Source of the DNA: Flavobacterium anhuiense
GTDB lineage: Bacteria; Bacteroidota; Bacteroidia; Flavobacteriales; Flavobacteriaceae
Assembly (NCBI RefSeq): GCF_004151235.1
Contig: NZ_JUIV01000021.1
Coordinates: 21,092 to 85,091 of the forward strand
Direction of reading: 5' to 3'
DNA length: 64,000 bases
Shown: positions 50,389-60,348 of the stretch, one piece after another
How the letters are laid out: each line of letters opens with the position of its first letter
Position numbering within the stretch: position 1 is the stretch's first letter
The notes under the pieces: generated by a model
What the model saw: only the letters and a program-made list of their open reading frames with translations
The model's database searches: none
What the model was told of the DNA's origin: nothing
Translations under genes and position numbers: made by a program

Positions 50389-52992
50389 TTAAGGATTTTT
50401 CTTCTTAAACAATCCATTCAATAAATCACTTGCTTTTTTGGTTACTTCCTGAGTTTTTTGCTCTTTTTCAGTTTTAGCAGCCTGAGTTGTATCTTTTGCT
50501 TTAGTGTTTTTGTTGATTAAATCAGTAAGTGCAGAAGTTCCTTTTTGAGTCAGTTTATCTTTCTGCTGATTTACCAATTGTGTAGTCAAATTGCTCACCG
50601 CAGCTTTCATGTCTGTACTGATTTTAGGATTTGAAAAGTTACCCGTTAAAGAAGCGTTGATTGGAATATTATCCAGTTTTGCAGCATCTGCAGGAGACAT
50701 TTTTGCAATTAAGTTGTTGGCTTCTGTTCCTAAATATTTTGCGGGTACATCAAACTTGATCGTATAATTCATCGTTTGGTCAAAACCATGAGTTCCTCCA
50801 ATAGTCGCTTTTATGTCTTGATATTTTATGTCAAATGGTTTTACATTTACTTTTCCATTATCAAAAGTCAATGCCATTTTCAAATCATTCAGATTCAATT
50901 TGTTTAAATCAAGAAACTTCACATTTGAAGTAAGCGAATTTAAAACAGTTGAGTTTTTAGCATTTACAGTAGTCGATAACAACTGGCCTAATAAATCTCC
51001 AGAAATCGATTTAAGATCTGGAGTCAATTCTTTGGCATCTAAATTACCATTTAATTTAATGGTCGAATTCAGTTTTCCGTTAATGATTCCGGCAATTGGC
51101 GCAATTTTTTTCATCATATCCAACTGTGTAAAAGTCTGTGCAATATCAACTTGATTGAAACCTAAATTCATGTCAAAAGTAGGTACTTTTTCTTTTGTAG
51201 AAACTGCTCCATTAAGACCAATTTGTCCTCCGAAAATGTTTGTTTTAAAGTTTTCAAGAGTTGCTTTTTCATCTTTAATAAGCAATCTTCCAGAAACATC
51301 TTTTAGTTTCAAATTGTCATATAAAACCGTTGTTGCTTTTGCGTTCAATGTACAGTTTAAGAAAGCAGGAATCTTCATTGCATCAGCTGGTTTTGCTGGA
51401 GTTTTGGTTTCTTCTTTTGCAGGTTCGCCAGCAGTCATGAAATCATCAACAGCCAATTGGTTCGAACTCATATTGAAGTTTCCTTTCAGTTCTTGTTTTT
51501 TAAACATAAAACCATAGAAATTCTCTAAAACTCCGTTAATGCTGATGTCACTTTTTCCAGTTGTAGCATCAAACTGTTTTAAATTAATTCTGCTCGGATT
51601 GAATTCAACCATCGCCGTGCTGATGTTCATTGATTTGTTGTTTTCATCAGTATATTTAAATCCTGACAAACTCATTGTACCAGCATTTTTGATATTTTGG
51701 TACTGGCTTTTTTCTACAGAAGCCATATCGAAATTAGTGGTAACATCTGCTTTTAAAATACCTGCTAATGGTTTATCCATTTTAATTGGATACGCTTTTG
51801 AAAGATTAGCCAAGTTGATTGTTCCCTTTAAAGCCGCATCGATAATAGGATTAACGGTGATGTTTTTAATATTCGCTTTAGCGTTAAAAACATCTTGATC
51901 GATTCTAAAAGATAGCTTATCTAGGTTTACATAAGTATCATTCAAAATTCCAGTTTCGTTGATGATTTTCGTATCAATTACAATATTTTGAACTGATTTT
52001 GGAAGGTTTGGATATTGGAAGGAAGCATTGTTTGATGCAATTTCAATATTAAATTTAGGTACAGTTGTATCTGTAAGTTCTCCTTTTGCAAAACCGTTTA
52101 CTGTAAAATCTCCAGTTGTTTTTACGCCATCTAAACCAGCAGCGTAAGCCGAAGGAATTAAACCTAAGAAATTGGTAAAAGAAGAAGTAGGAGTTTTAAA
52201 CTTTAAGTCGTAAATCTGAGCTTTCTCAGCCATTTGAATGAATCCGTCAAATTCTAATGGCAATTGATTGATTAAAGCTTTGTTTTCTTTGAAAGTATAT
52301 TTGCTTTTTTCTAAATCAATTCCAAGAACAGCGTCTAAAGTTAGTTTCACATTTTTCATGTAATTTATTTTATCCATGTCCAATGAAACTTTTGCTGTAG
52401 ATTTTGTAGTTAAATCTAATTTTGAATTGGTGAAATCTCCAGTTCCTTCGTGGTTTAAACTGTCAATTACCATTTTAATTTTAGAACCTTGATCGATATA
52501 TCTAAAAGTAAAATTCTCGATTTTATAGTTTTGAATTTTCAATGCAAGTGGTTTGCTTGCTTCGTCTTTCTTATCTTCTTTTTTGTCTTTTAGAGCAATA
52601 TCGAAGTTTCCGACACCATCTTTATTGAAGATAATATTTACTAATCCGTTTGTAGAGCTAATTCCCTGAATGCTTAAAGGCTCTTCTTTTCCTTTGAAAA
52701 GTTCTTTAATGCTCATTTTTAAATTCAATTCTCCTAGCGAAACCAAAGTATCGCCTTCAAAAGGAGCTTTATTGATGATAACTAATTTCTCGATTCCAAC
52801 CGTTGCGTTTGGAAAGTTTTTGAATAAACTTAAATCGGCATCTGTAAAACTTACTTTAGCATCAACACTTTCGTTGATGGCTTCGACAATTTTAGCCTTA
52901 ATCTGGTCTTTAAACAAAAATGGAATGGCAAATAATGCGGCAACAAATACCACAAGGACTATGGCACTTATTTTTAAAACTTTTTTTAGCAT
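50389..52992 (-). CDS. AsmA family protein
   Basis: 867 residues. One N-terminal membrane helix (about 5-25) then a long periplasmic part opening FLFKDQIKAKIVEAINESVD and LFKNFPNATVGIEKLVIINK (two motifs), as in AsmA-like lipid-transport or outer-membrane homeostasis proteins. The mid and C-terminal parts repeat beta-groove segments; the end is Lys/Gln/Thr rich (KAKDTTQAAKTEKEQK). It belongs to the bridge-like lipid transfer superfamily by family knowledge. Transcribed alone on the minus strand. Confidence 0.92.
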   Translation of the reverse strand: MLKKVLKISAIVLVVFVAALFAIPFLFKDQIKAKIVEAINESVDAKVSFTDADLSLFKNFPNATVGIEKLVIINKAPFEGDTLVSLGELNLKMSIKELFKGKEEPLSIQGISSTNGLVNIIFNKDGVGNFDIALKDKKEDKKDEASKPLALKIQNYKIENFTFRYIDQGSKIKMVIDSLNHEGTGDFTNSKLDLTTKSTAKVSLDMDKINYMKNVKLTLDAVLGIDLEKSKYTFKENKALINQLPLEFDGFIQMAEKAQIYDLKFKTPTSSFTNFLGLIPSAYAAGLDGVKTTGDFTVNGFAKGELTDTTVPKFNIEIASNNASFQYPNLPKSVQNIVIDTKIINETGILNDTYVNLDKLSFRIDQDVFNAKANIKNITVNPIIDAALKGTINLANLSKAYPIKMDKPLAGILKADVTTNFDMASVEKSQYQNIKNAGTMSLSGFKYTDENNKSMNISTAMVEFNPSRINLKQFDATTGKSDISINGVLENFYGFMFKKQELKGNFNMSSNQLAVDDFMTAGEPAKEETKTPAKPADAMKIPAFLNCTLNAKATTVLYDNLKLKDVSGRLLIKDEKATLENFKTNIFGGQIGLNGAVSTKEKVPTFDMNLGFNQVDIAQTFTQLDMMKKIAPIAGIINGKLNSTIKLNGNLDAKELTPDLKSISGDLLGQLLSTTVNAKNSTVLNSLTSNVKFLDLNKLNLNDLKMALTFDNGKVNVKPFDIKYQDIKATIGGTHGFDQTMNYTIKFDVPAKYLGTEANNLIAKMSPADAAKLDNIPINASLTGNFSNPKISTDMKAAVSNLTTQLVNQQKDKLTQKGTSALTDLINKNTKAKDTTQAAKTEKEQKTQEVTKKASDLLNGLFKKKNP

Positions 52993-53115
52993 ATAAATAG
53001 ATTTGAGGGTTTACATTTTTAAAATCGACTCCTGCAAAAATAGTTTTTTTTACTAGAGTTTGAAGATAAAGTTTTCTTAATTTTGTAAGAAATTTATTAA
53101 AATTGTTAAATAAAA

Positions 53116-53152
53116 AAATCCGTTGAGAACTATTTTCAAAACGGATTTTTTA
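53116..53152 (-). terminator. Rho-independent terminator after the exported hydrolase
   Basis: Minus strand: AAAATCCGTT, 15-nt loop, AACGGATT followed by TTTTT. It lies 15 bp after the hydrolase stop. Confidence 0.75.
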
Positions 53153-53166
53153 GGGTGTTTATTTTA

Positions 53167-54114
53167 TCACTTCTCAATAAAAGAGACAATCTTCTCAACT
53201 AAGACTTCTGAAATTGGAAGTGTTTCATTATTGTAGCTAGCCATATTGTCTTCCTGATTGCCATCAATAATTTTCATAATATGGTTCATCTTGTCAATAA
53301 TTTGCAAATCTGCATTTTTGTTGGCTTGCTTTAAATTCTCGGCATCTTTTACCGCAATCTGAATATCATTGTTTCCTTGCACGATTAAAACAGGAATAGT
53401 AAGCTTTTGTATTTCGGTTTGCGGATTGTATTTAAACCACGAAATCAGATAAGGCTGAACACTTGGTCTGAAAAGAGAATTCAGCATTGGATCAACTTTC
53501 TTGACTTCAAATCCGTTTTTTAAGCTATCGATAATCGGAAAAGTCATGTCATTAAGCTGTTTCATTGACTTTGCTCCAATCTGTGTTTTTAGAATTTGAT
53601 CTGCAGGTTCGCCTGCGCCTGCAATCGAAACAAACTTATCCGCTTTTGGACTGGCAACCATTCCTATTAACGAACCTTCACTGTGACCGATTATAATTAT
53701 TTTAGAAAAACGTTTGTCTTGTTTTAAATAATTAATCCAGCTTTTGGCATCTTGAATGTAATTTTCAAAAACCAAACTGCTTTCAGATCCTCCTGCTGCT
53801 TTACTTTCTCCAATTGCCCTTTTATCGTAACGTAAAGATGCAATTCCGTTTTTTGCCAGAGCTTCTGCCAGCATTTTTAACGAATTGTTTTTCATCATCG
53901 GATTATTTCCGTTTCTGTCCGTTGGGCCAGAACCAGCAATGATCAAAGCAACCGGAAACTTTTTGGTTAAATCTGGAGTTGTCAGCGTACCAAAAATCTG
54001 ATCGTTATTTATTTTTAAAATCGCTGGCGTTTCCTTAAACGTGATTTCTTTTTTGGTTTGGGCGTTTAAGAAACTCCAAAACAAAACCGTTAGAAAAAGA
54101 ATTACTTTGTTCAT
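53167..54114 (-). CDS. Exported alpha/beta hydrolase (YqiA/FrsA-like esterase)
   Basis: 315 residues with a signal peptide ending FLNAQ (about residue 19). Motifs: LIIAGSGPTDRNGNNP (oxyanion loop), LRYDKRAIGES, nucleophile IIIGHSEGSLIGM, and MNHIMKI late His. The SGPTDRNGN pattern is that of secreted dienelactone-hydrolase-like proteins common in Bacteroidota. It follows sppA by 12 bp on the same strand. The ester or lactone substrate is unknown. Confidence 0.9.
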   Translation of the reverse strand: MNKVILFLTVLFWSFLNAQTKKEITFKETPAILKINNDQIFGTLTTPDLTKKFPVALIIAGSGPTDRNGNNPMMKNNSLKMLAEALAKNGIASLRYDKRAIGESKAAGGSESSLVFENYIQDAKSWINYLKQDKRFSKIIIIGHSEGSLIGMVASPKADKFVSIAGAGEPADQILKTQIGAKSMKQLNDMTFPIIDSLKNGFEVKKVDPMLNSLFRPSVQPYLISWFKYNPQTEIQKLTIPVLIVQGNNDIQIAVKDAENLKQANKNADLQIIDKMNHIMKIIDGNQEDNMASYNNETLPISEVLVEKIVSFIEK

Positions 54115-54126
54115 CTTTTAATCCAA

Positions 54127-55884
54127 TTAATAAATATTGATTCCGTAAGGCAATATGGCTTGTATTCCTTTTTGTTTTTGGAATTTTTTCACCTGTTCAA
54201 TAAGAAGATAATTCTCTTCTCCAATTTCTTCTTTTATAAAAGCTTCTTTAGATTTTGCAAAAGGAAGATTACCCAACAGATCGTTTAGCGTTTTTTCGTA
54301 TTCAGGATAATTCTGAGTGCTGTATTTTTTCACTTTAGCGATTTTTGCAGCTTCAGCAATCGCATCATTCAAGCCACCGATTTTATCCACTAAACCAATT
54401 TTTAAAGCTTCAGTTCCAGACCAAACTCTACCTTGAGCAATAGAATCAACTTGTGCAAAAGACATTTTACGGCCTTCAGCAACATGGCTTACAAATGTGT
54501 TATAAATTTTTTCAACTCCTTCTAAAGTAAACGCTTTGAATTTTTCATCAACTGGTAAAAACGGACTGTAGTTTGCAGAATTCTCATGCGTTTTAACCTG
54601 TTCAGAATTGATTCCTAATTTATTAGCCAATGGGCTAAAGTTTGGCAACATTCCGAAAACTCCAATAGAACCTGTGATGGTATTGTTTTCTGCAAATATT
54701 TTATTAGCGTTACAAGCAATATAATAACCACCCGAAGCGGCATAATTCCCCATAGAAACTACGACTGGTTTTACTTTTTTAGTAATTTCGATTTCTCTCC
54801 AAATTAAATCAGAAGTTAGAGCGCTTCCTCCTGGGCTGTCAATTCTAAGAACGATCGCTTTTACATCGTCATTTTTTCTTGCTTCCTGTAGAGAACGTCT
54901 CATCGAACCTTCTCCAATAGTATTTACATCTCCTTCGCCGCTTCCAATTTCGCCTTGAGCGTAAATAATAGCGATCTGATCTGTTGCAGTATTAGCTAAA
55001 GCTGTTGTTACGTGATTTTGAGTATAATCTGTGATCGAGATTTTATTGTAATCTTCATCTTTGTCTACCTTTAAGGCTTTTCTAATCGCATCATGGTAAA
55101 CGTCTTCATAAGCAACAATATCAACTAAATGCTGTTGTTTGGCCATTTCTGGAGTTCTTGCCAGAAGCCCGTTTGCAATTTCGTTTAGTTTAGGAAGTGG
55201 AATATTTCTGCTTTTTGAAATATCAGCCGAAACGGTAGCCCAAATAGAGTTCAAAAGTGCAGTAATCTGTTCTCTGTTGGCATCGCTCATTTTATTTTCT
55301 AAGAAAGGTTCAACGGCACTTTTATATTTTCCGTGGCGAATCACTTCCATGTGGATGCCTGATTTATCCTGAAAATCTTTGAAAAACATAACTTCAGAAG
55401 AAAGACCTTTAAAATCTAAATCTCCTGCTGGATTTATATAAATCGTATTAGCAACAGAATTTAAATAATATTCTTTTTGAGAATAAGTATTGGCATAAGC
55501 CCAGACAAATTTTCCAGATTTTTTAAAGCTCTCTAAGGCGTTTCTTAAATCTTTATATTGTGCAAGACCAAGAGAAGATTCGTCATTTAAAATCGAAATT
55601 CCTTTGATGTTATCATCTGTTTTTGCCGCTTCGATAGCATTAATAACATCGGTCAGACCAATGCCTTTTTTGTCTGAAAAAACAGTTACCCACGGATCTT
55701 TGTATTTTCCTGCGTAATCGTTTTTAATTTCTTTTAAGTTCAATTCGATAACCGAATCAGATTTGACAGAAACTGTGTCGTCTCCACCAAAAATGGCTCC
55801 GATAAAGATTACTCCAAAAAAGAAGAGCATAATAAAAACAAAAATACCAATTACTGTGGCAATTACATTTCCTAAAAACTTCAT
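54127..55884 (-). CDS. sppA: Signal peptide peptidase SppA, 67K type
   Basis: 585-residue membrane-bound serine protease that degrades cleaved signal peptides. The N-terminal helix (about 5-30) is followed by two tandem S49 domains. The general-base Lys is likely in VIRHGKYKSAVEPF of the first domain and the nucleophile Ser in MGNYAASGGYYIACNA of the second, the arrangement of E. coli SppA. GVFGMLPNFS and VADGRK-like AEGRKMSFAQVDSIA are also present. It shares a transcript with the exported hydrolase. Confidence 0.95.
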   Translation of the reverse strand: MKFLGNVIATVIGIFVFIMLFFFGVIFIGAIFGGDDTVSVKSDSVIELNLKEIKNDYAGKYKDPWVTVFSDKKGIGLTDVINAIEAAKTDDNIKGISILNDESSLGLAQYKDLRNALESFKKSGKFVWAYANTYSQKEYYLNSVANTIYINPAGDLDFKGLSSEVMFFKDFQDKSGIHMEVIRHGKYKSAVEPFLENKMSDANREQITALLNSIWATVSADISKSRNIPLPKLNEIANGLLARTPEMAKQQHLVDIVAYEDVYHDAIRKALKVDKDEDYNKISITDYTQNHVTTALANTATDQIAIIYAQGEIGSGEGDVNTIGEGSMRRSLQEARKNDDVKAIVLRIDSPGGSALTSDLIWREIEITKKVKPVVVSMGNYAASGGYYIACNANKIFAENNTITGSIGVFGMLPNFSPLANKLGINSEQVKTHENSANYSPFLPVDEKFKAFTLEGVEKIYNTFVSHVAEGRKMSFAQVDSIAQGRVWSGTEALKIGLVDKIGGLNDAIAEAAKIAKVKKYSTQNYPEYEKTLNDLLGNLPFAKSKEAFIKEEIGEENYLLIEQVKKFQKQKGIQAILPYGINIY

Positions 55885-56022
55885 ATGTATATTTTTTTAA
55901 TAAGTAGCGAAAAAGGGCAAAATGTTACAAATTAGACATCTAAATTTAGGATTGGATTTGAGACGTCGTTTCACAAATATATTGGTTAATTCTAAAATAG
56001 TTTTAGTTAATTTGCATTAATT

Positions 56023-57159
56023 ATGAAATTACAGCATCAAGTCGTTTTATCGATAGGCAGCAACCAAGGCAGCAGACTAGAAAACATTCAGAATTGTATT
56101 GATTTAATACATCAAAATGTGGGAACTGTCATTCAGGTTTCAAAACTTTACGAAACTCCTGCGTGGGGTTTTGAGAGTGATGCTTTTTATAATTGCGCAC
56201 TCCTTTTGCATACCTATTCATCTGCACAAAAAATACTCAATCAGATTTTAAAAGTCGAAAAAGAATTGGGAAGAATTCGTTTGAATCAAGAAGGATATCA
56301 ATCTAGAATTATTGATGTTGATTTAATTGCTTTTGATGCAGAAATAATTGATACAGAAAAACTTCAGGTTCCGCATCCATTAATGCAGAACAGAAATTTT
56401 GTTTTACTGCCAATGCAAGATTTAAAGTTAAATTGGGAACATCCAATTTTGCAGAAAACAGTTTCAGAATTGATTGCCATTACTCCAGACGATAGTGTGT
56501 GTACAGTTGTTCAGGATTTGAAAAGTCCGATAGGAGAAATTCCGTTAAACCAATTTAATTATGTTGCGTTTGAAGGCAATATTGGAGCAGGAAAAACTAC
56601 TCTTGTGCATAAAATTGCAGAAGATTTTAATGGAAAAACGGTTTTAGAAAGATTTGCAGATAATCCGTTTCTTCCAAAGTTTTACAAAGATCAGAATCGA
56701 TATGCATTTCCTTTAGAAATGTCTTTTTTAGCAGATCGCTATCAGCAGTTAGCCGATGATTTGGCGCAATTTGATTTGTTTAAGGATTTTATAGTCGCCG
56801 ATTATCATATTTTTAAATCGCTAATTTTTGCAAAAATAACGCTTGCTGAAGACGAATATCGTTTGTACAGAAATCTATTCGATATCATTTACAAAGAAAT
56901 GCCAAAGCCAGATTTGTACATTTATCTCTATCAAAATACAGATCGTCTTCTTCAAAATATCAAAAAACGCGGACGGGTTTATGAACAGAATATTGAAGCT
57001 GCATATTTAGAAAAAATCAACAACGGTTATTTGGAATACATAAAATCCCAAACCGATTTGAATGTTTTAATTATTGATGTTTCTGACCGTGATTTTGTAA
57101 AAAAACACGAAGATTATCTTTATATCTTAAATGAAATTAAGAATAAAACGGCTTCTTAA
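56023..57159 (+). CDS. folK: FolK-deoxynucleoside kinase fusion
   Basis: 378 residues with two enzymes in one chain. Residues about 6-155 are hydroxymethyldihydropterin pyrophosphokinase: VLSIGSNQGSRLENIQ, YETPAWGF and RIIDVDLIAFDAEII, VPHPLMQNRNFVL. Residues about 178-378 are a deoxynucleoside kinase: P-loop EGNIGAGKTTL (185-192), ERFADNPFLPKFYKD, EMSFLADRYQQL. The first step acts in folate synthesis, the second in dNTP salvage; both lead to DNA precursor supply. It is divergent from sppA. Confidence 0.94.
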   Translation: MKLQHQVVLSIGSNQGSRLENIQNCIDLIHQNVGTVIQVSKLYETPAWGFESDAFYNCALLLHTYSSAQKILNQILKVEKELGRIRLNQEGYQSRIIDVDLIAFDAEIIDTEKLQVPHPLMQNRNFVLLPMQDLKLNWEHPILQKTVSELIAITPDDSVCTVVQDLKSPIGEIPLNQFNYVAFEGNIGAGKTTLVHKIAEDFNGKTVLERFADNPFLPKFYKDQNRYAFPLEMSFLADRYQQLADDLAQFDLFKDFIVADYHIFKSLIFAKITLAEDEYRLYRNLFDIIYKEMPKPDLYIYLYQNTDRLLQNIKKRGRVYEQNIEAAYLEKINNGYLEYIKSQTDLNVLIIDVSDRDFVKKHEDYLYILNEIKNKTAS

Positions 57160-57162
57160 AAT

Positions 57163-57513
57163 TTATATTATTCCGAGTTGTTTTCTAAGTTTTGCAGATA
57201 ATTTTTCCTGAACAAGACGATAAGATTGCTGAATGTATTTTTCCCATTCTGATTTTTTCATTCGTGTAATGTCATCAATTAAAACCCATTTGTATTTGGC
57301 AACATACGGTGCAGGTTTAAATCCAGGTTTATTGCTCATTTCTTCAAATTCTTCATCCAAAACTTTAAATGAAGCCGAGGTGGGATTTTGGCCAAGTCCA
57401 ACAACACAATACATTTTTGAGCCTACAGAAAATACTAGGTCATGTTCCCATTTTATATCTTCGGTTGTACCCGTTAGTTTTTGACAGATTTCTCGAATGG
57501 TTTCTATATTCAT
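57163..57513 (-). CDS. MmcQ/YjbR family protein
   Basis: 116 residues from the ATG at 57513; a longer frame enters the preceding gene. The pattern NIETIREICQKLTGTTED, WEHDLVFSVGSKMYCVVGL and VAKYKWVLIDD is that of the YjbR/CyaY-like fold family with double-wing DNA-binding potential. It lies 2 bp after the T9SS-B surface protein gene on the minus strand and converges with folK-dNK. The function is unknown. Confidence 0.9.
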   Translation of the reverse strand: MNIETIREICQKLTGTTEDIKWEHDLVFSVGSKMYCVVGLGQNPTSASFKVLDEEFEEMSNKPGFKPAPYVAKYKWVLIDDITRMKKSEWEKYIQQSYRLVQEKLSAKLRKQLGII

Positions 57514-57515
57514 AA

Positions 57516-59696
57516 TTATCTTTTTAATGTAAAATGCCCTCTTAAAACCGGCATTGAATCGTCTACTTTTAAGGCGTACCAATAATCTGATGCAGGAAGC
57601 GGAACTTGGTTAAAAGTGCCATCCCAGCTCATTTTGAAACGGCTTAACTGCGCTATTAGTTTTCCGTAGCGATCAAAAATTGTAACGACAGCTTGAGGGT
57701 AATTTTCCATTCCAGTAACTTCCCAAACATCATTGTAAGAATCATTGTTTGGAGTAAAAAATGCAGGAAAAACAAGTACTACAAATTGTTTAATAGTTCC
57801 GCCGCATCCTTTTGCTCTTGCGTAAGCGGTTTGCAATCCACCAGGGACATCGTAAAAAACTGTTGAATCTTGGTAGTGGACACCATCAACAGAATACTCA
57901 AAGTAATCTTCTTCTTTTACAGGATAAATAATGGCTCTTGTTCCTTCAACATCAACGCGTGCAATTTGAGGAATCATATGTTCTTCAACCGTAATTGTTT
58001 TTGTGCTAGAACAGCCTTCCGGACTTGTTACAAGTACAGTATATTTACCTCCTTTGCTAACGGTAATTTGCTGAGTAGTTTCATTAGCATTTGACCATAA
58101 ATAACTCATTCCAGAAACTCCCGCATCTAATGTTATCGATTGAAACTGGCATAGAGTCAAGGTTTCGTCTGTAACGGCTGGAGGGGTATAAATTACAATA
58201 TTTACTGGAGTTCTGGTCGGATTATTACATCCGTTATTTGAAGCTTCGGCATAATAAGTAGTATTGGATGAAATTGTGGGAGTTGTAAAGGTTGTTCCTT
58301 GAAAAACGCTTGTTCCTCCAGTTGCCGAAGTAAACCAATTTATGATCCCAACATTTGAAGTTGCTTTAATCGTTAGAGTTCCTGGACCGCAATTTGTATA
58401 AGTGTCTTTTTCTGTTACTGGAATTGTAGGAGTGGCATATACATTTGCTTTTACTGATTTTCGGTTAGATTCGCAGCCAGCATCAACATAATAAGTTGTA
58501 GTTGCATTTATTGTTGGCGTAGTATAAGTCGGGCCTGTTGCCAATAAATTTCCTCCAACAGCAGCATCAAACCATCTAATTGTTGATCCGGCAGTTGCAG
58601 TTGCATTAAAGGTAAAGCTTCCAGAATCGCAAACCGGTGTTGGATCAATAGCTGGAGTTGCTACAGGAATAGTGATTTTGGTGCTTGCAGCAATTTGTAA
58701 CGTGGGCTCTCCTGGCATTCCACCATATTCCACCACATAGCCTTTTGGCTGATAATTACCACTGGTGTCTCCTGTATTTGATAAATCATTCCAAGACCCC
58801 CTTATTCCAACACCAGGCTGAGTGATGTGGGCGTAATCTTCATCGCCTTGTTGGTTAGGTTCGCCTGTATTCCAAAACGCATAATTTGGTGTCGAGCCAT
58901 TTGCATTTCCGTTCCAAAAAATAGTTCCAGCTTCAGGGCCAGTAACCCATTTCCAGACACCTTCAGTTTCAGCATCGCTACCTCCAATCCATCCAGTTCC
59001 AGAAGCTTGCTCACCAATTAGTTTTGCTTCATCAGCAGATAAAATTGTCGCTAAATAACCTTGAAGACCATAGTAAGTACTAGTTGCTGCTAAATCTCGA
59101 GCGCTTGTCCAAGTTACACCCACATTTGGTATAAAGAGATAGTAATGTCCAGTAGATGCCAAATAATTAGCTTGTCCTATTGTAATAGAAAAAGTTCTTG
59201 TGCCACTAGCTGTTGCAGAAGAGTTGGTAAATACAACATCCTTTACTGCTGAAACAAAATCATCATAAGGAGTGTCAGAAGTAGTTGTTCCAGACAATCT
59301 TAGCTTTCCGGAAGTAGCGTCCCAACTGGTTACAATATTAGGATGCAAGGTCGGATTTTTTAGCTCTAATCGGTCAAAGCCATTTGAATATCCAGAGGAA
59401 ATCTGAATGTAAAGCACCTGTGCTCCATTTTCAGCAACATCGTGATCAATTCTAAAATCTGTTACAATATTAATTGATGTTTGAGGACAGTAAAGTTGAT
59501 CTCCTTGTGCAATAAGTTTTGGAGGATCAATTACGAAATTGCTTTTCTTTTGTTTTCTTATTTTTAAATTTACGCTAGGTTTTGAGAAGTGTGCGTTCTT
59601 TTTGTTAAAAGTTTTTATATTTTCGTTTGCATTGGAAAAATTAAAACTTAAAACAGAAAATAAAAGAGAAATGGTTACTAATTTGATATTCTTCAT
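57516..59696 (-). CDS. Secreted T9SS type B protein with C-type lectin and Ig-like domains
   Basis: 726 residues. Signal peptide ends FSNANEN (about residue 25). A C-type lectin-like domain spans about 195-330 (TWTSARDLAA, GYLATILSADEAKLIG, TGWIGGSDAETEGVWKWV, NTGEPNQQGDEDYAH, SWNDL). Two Ig/PKD-like modules follow (RWFDAAVGGNLL, NWFTSATGGTSVF), then a third (LTLCQFQSITLDAGVSG). The end is the type B C-terminal sorting domain: FFTPNNDSYNDVWEV, FDRYGKLI, SWDGTFN and GHFTLKR. It should be exported by T9SS, probably for carbohydrate binding or adhesion. No PorP/SprF gene is adjacent. Confidence 0.93.
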   Translation of the reverse strand: MKNIKLVTISLLFSVLSFNFSNANENIKTFNKKNAHFSKPSVNLKIRKQKKSNFVIDPPKLIAQGDQLYCPQTSINIVTDFRIDHDVAENGAQVLYIQISSGYSNGFDRLELKNPTLHPNIVTSWDATSGKLRLSGTTTSDTPYDDFVSAVKDVVFTNSSATASGTRTFSITIGQANYLASTGHYYLFIPNVGVTWTSARDLAATSTYYGLQGYLATILSADEAKLIGEQASGTGWIGGSDAETEGVWKWVTGPEAGTIFWNGNANGSTPNYAFWNTGEPNQQGDEDYAHITQPGVGIRGSWNDLSNTGDTSGNYQPKGYVVEYGGMPGEPTLQIAASTKITIPVATPAIDPTPVCDSGSFTFNATATAGSTIRWFDAAVGGNLLATGPTYTTPTINATTTYYVDAGCESNRKSVKANVYATPTIPVTEKDTYTNCGPGTLTIKATSNVGIINWFTSATGGTSVFQGTTFTTPTISSNTTYYAEASNNGCNNPTRTPVNIVIYTPPAVTDETLTLCQFQSITLDAGVSGMSYLWSNANETTQQITVSKGGKYTVLVTSPEGCSSTKTITVEEHMIPQIARVDVEGTRAIIYPVKEEDYFEYSVDGVHYQDSTVFYDVPGGLQTAYARAKGCGGTIKQFVVLVFPAFFTPNNDSYNDVWEVTGMENYPQAVVTIFDRYGKLIAQLSRFKMSWDGTFNQVPLPASDYWYALKVDDSMPVLRGHFTLKR

Positions 59697-59738
59697 TTGC
59701 TAAAAATATCAATTAATTGAGAATAAAAAAATAAATTT

Positions 59739-60275
59739 TTATTCAGGCCAGTTTATTTTTTGAAATAAATCCCAGACAACAATTCCGGCACTTACAGAAA
59801 TATTAAGAGAGTGTTTTGTTCCCAGTTGAGGAATTTCAATGCATCCATCACAGATCGCAACAGCTTGTTGTGATACGCCATAAACCTCATTGCCAAAAAC
59901 CAAAGCATATTTTTGACCTTTTTCGATTTTGAAATCTTGAAGAAAAATCGCACTTTCAACTTGCTCAATAGCCATAGTCAAAACATTTTCTTTTTTTAGA
60001 TTTTCAATCACTTCCAAAACATTCTCATGATGTTCCCAAGCAACAGTTTCGGTTGCGCCAAGAGCGGTTTTATGAATTTCTTTGTTTGGAGGAGTTGCAG
60101 TAATACCGCATAAAATGATCTTTTCAATCAAAAACGCATCAGCTGTTCTAAAAACAGAACCAATATTGTGCAGACTTCGAATATCGTCTAAAACTAATAT
60201 TAAAGGGGTTTTCTCCGATTTTTTAAAATCTTCAATTGATTTACGGTCTAGTTCGCTGTTTTCGAGTTTTCTCAT
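59739..60275 (-). CDS. TrmH/SpoU family RNA 2'-O-methyltransferase
   Basis: 178 residues from the ATG of MRKLENSEL; a longer frame to 60308 runs across a terminator. It is a compact SPOUT methyltransferase with no N-terminal domain: LVLDDIRSLHNIGSVFRTADAF (in two motifs), LCGITATPPN, ALVFGNEVYGVSQ and IPQLGTKHSLNISVSAGI. These are motifs 1-3 with the trefoil-knot SAM site. The RNA target cannot be told. It is in an isolated position before the DUF1573 gene's terminator. Confidence 0.93.
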   Translation of the reverse strand: MRKLENSELDRKSIEDFKKSEKTPLILVLDDIRSLHNIGSVFRTADAFLIEKIILCGITATPPNKEIHKTALGATETVAWEHHENVLEVIENLKKENVLTMAIEQVESAIFLQDFKIEKGQKYALVFGNEVYGVSQQAVAICDGCIEIPQLGTKHSLNISVSAGIVVWDLFQKINWPE

Positions 60276-60292
60276 TGTTTTAAATTCAAGCA

Positions 60293-60326
60293 TAAAAAAA
60301 GCTTCCAAAGATAAGGAAGCTTTTTG
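60293..60326 (-). terminator. Rho-independent terminator of the DUF1573 gene
   Basis: Minus strand: AAAGCTTCC, 8-nt loop, GGAAGCTTTTTTT. It lies about 25 bp after the DUF1573 stop and just before the TrmH start. Confidence 0.85.
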
Positions 60327-60348
60327 ATTATTTTAAATGTTTTTCAGA

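Noticed and set aside
51155..51517. Several 100-120 residue plus-strand frames opposite asmA
   Set aside because: They are hydrophobic mirror frames of the beta-rich asmA sequence with no start context or motifs.
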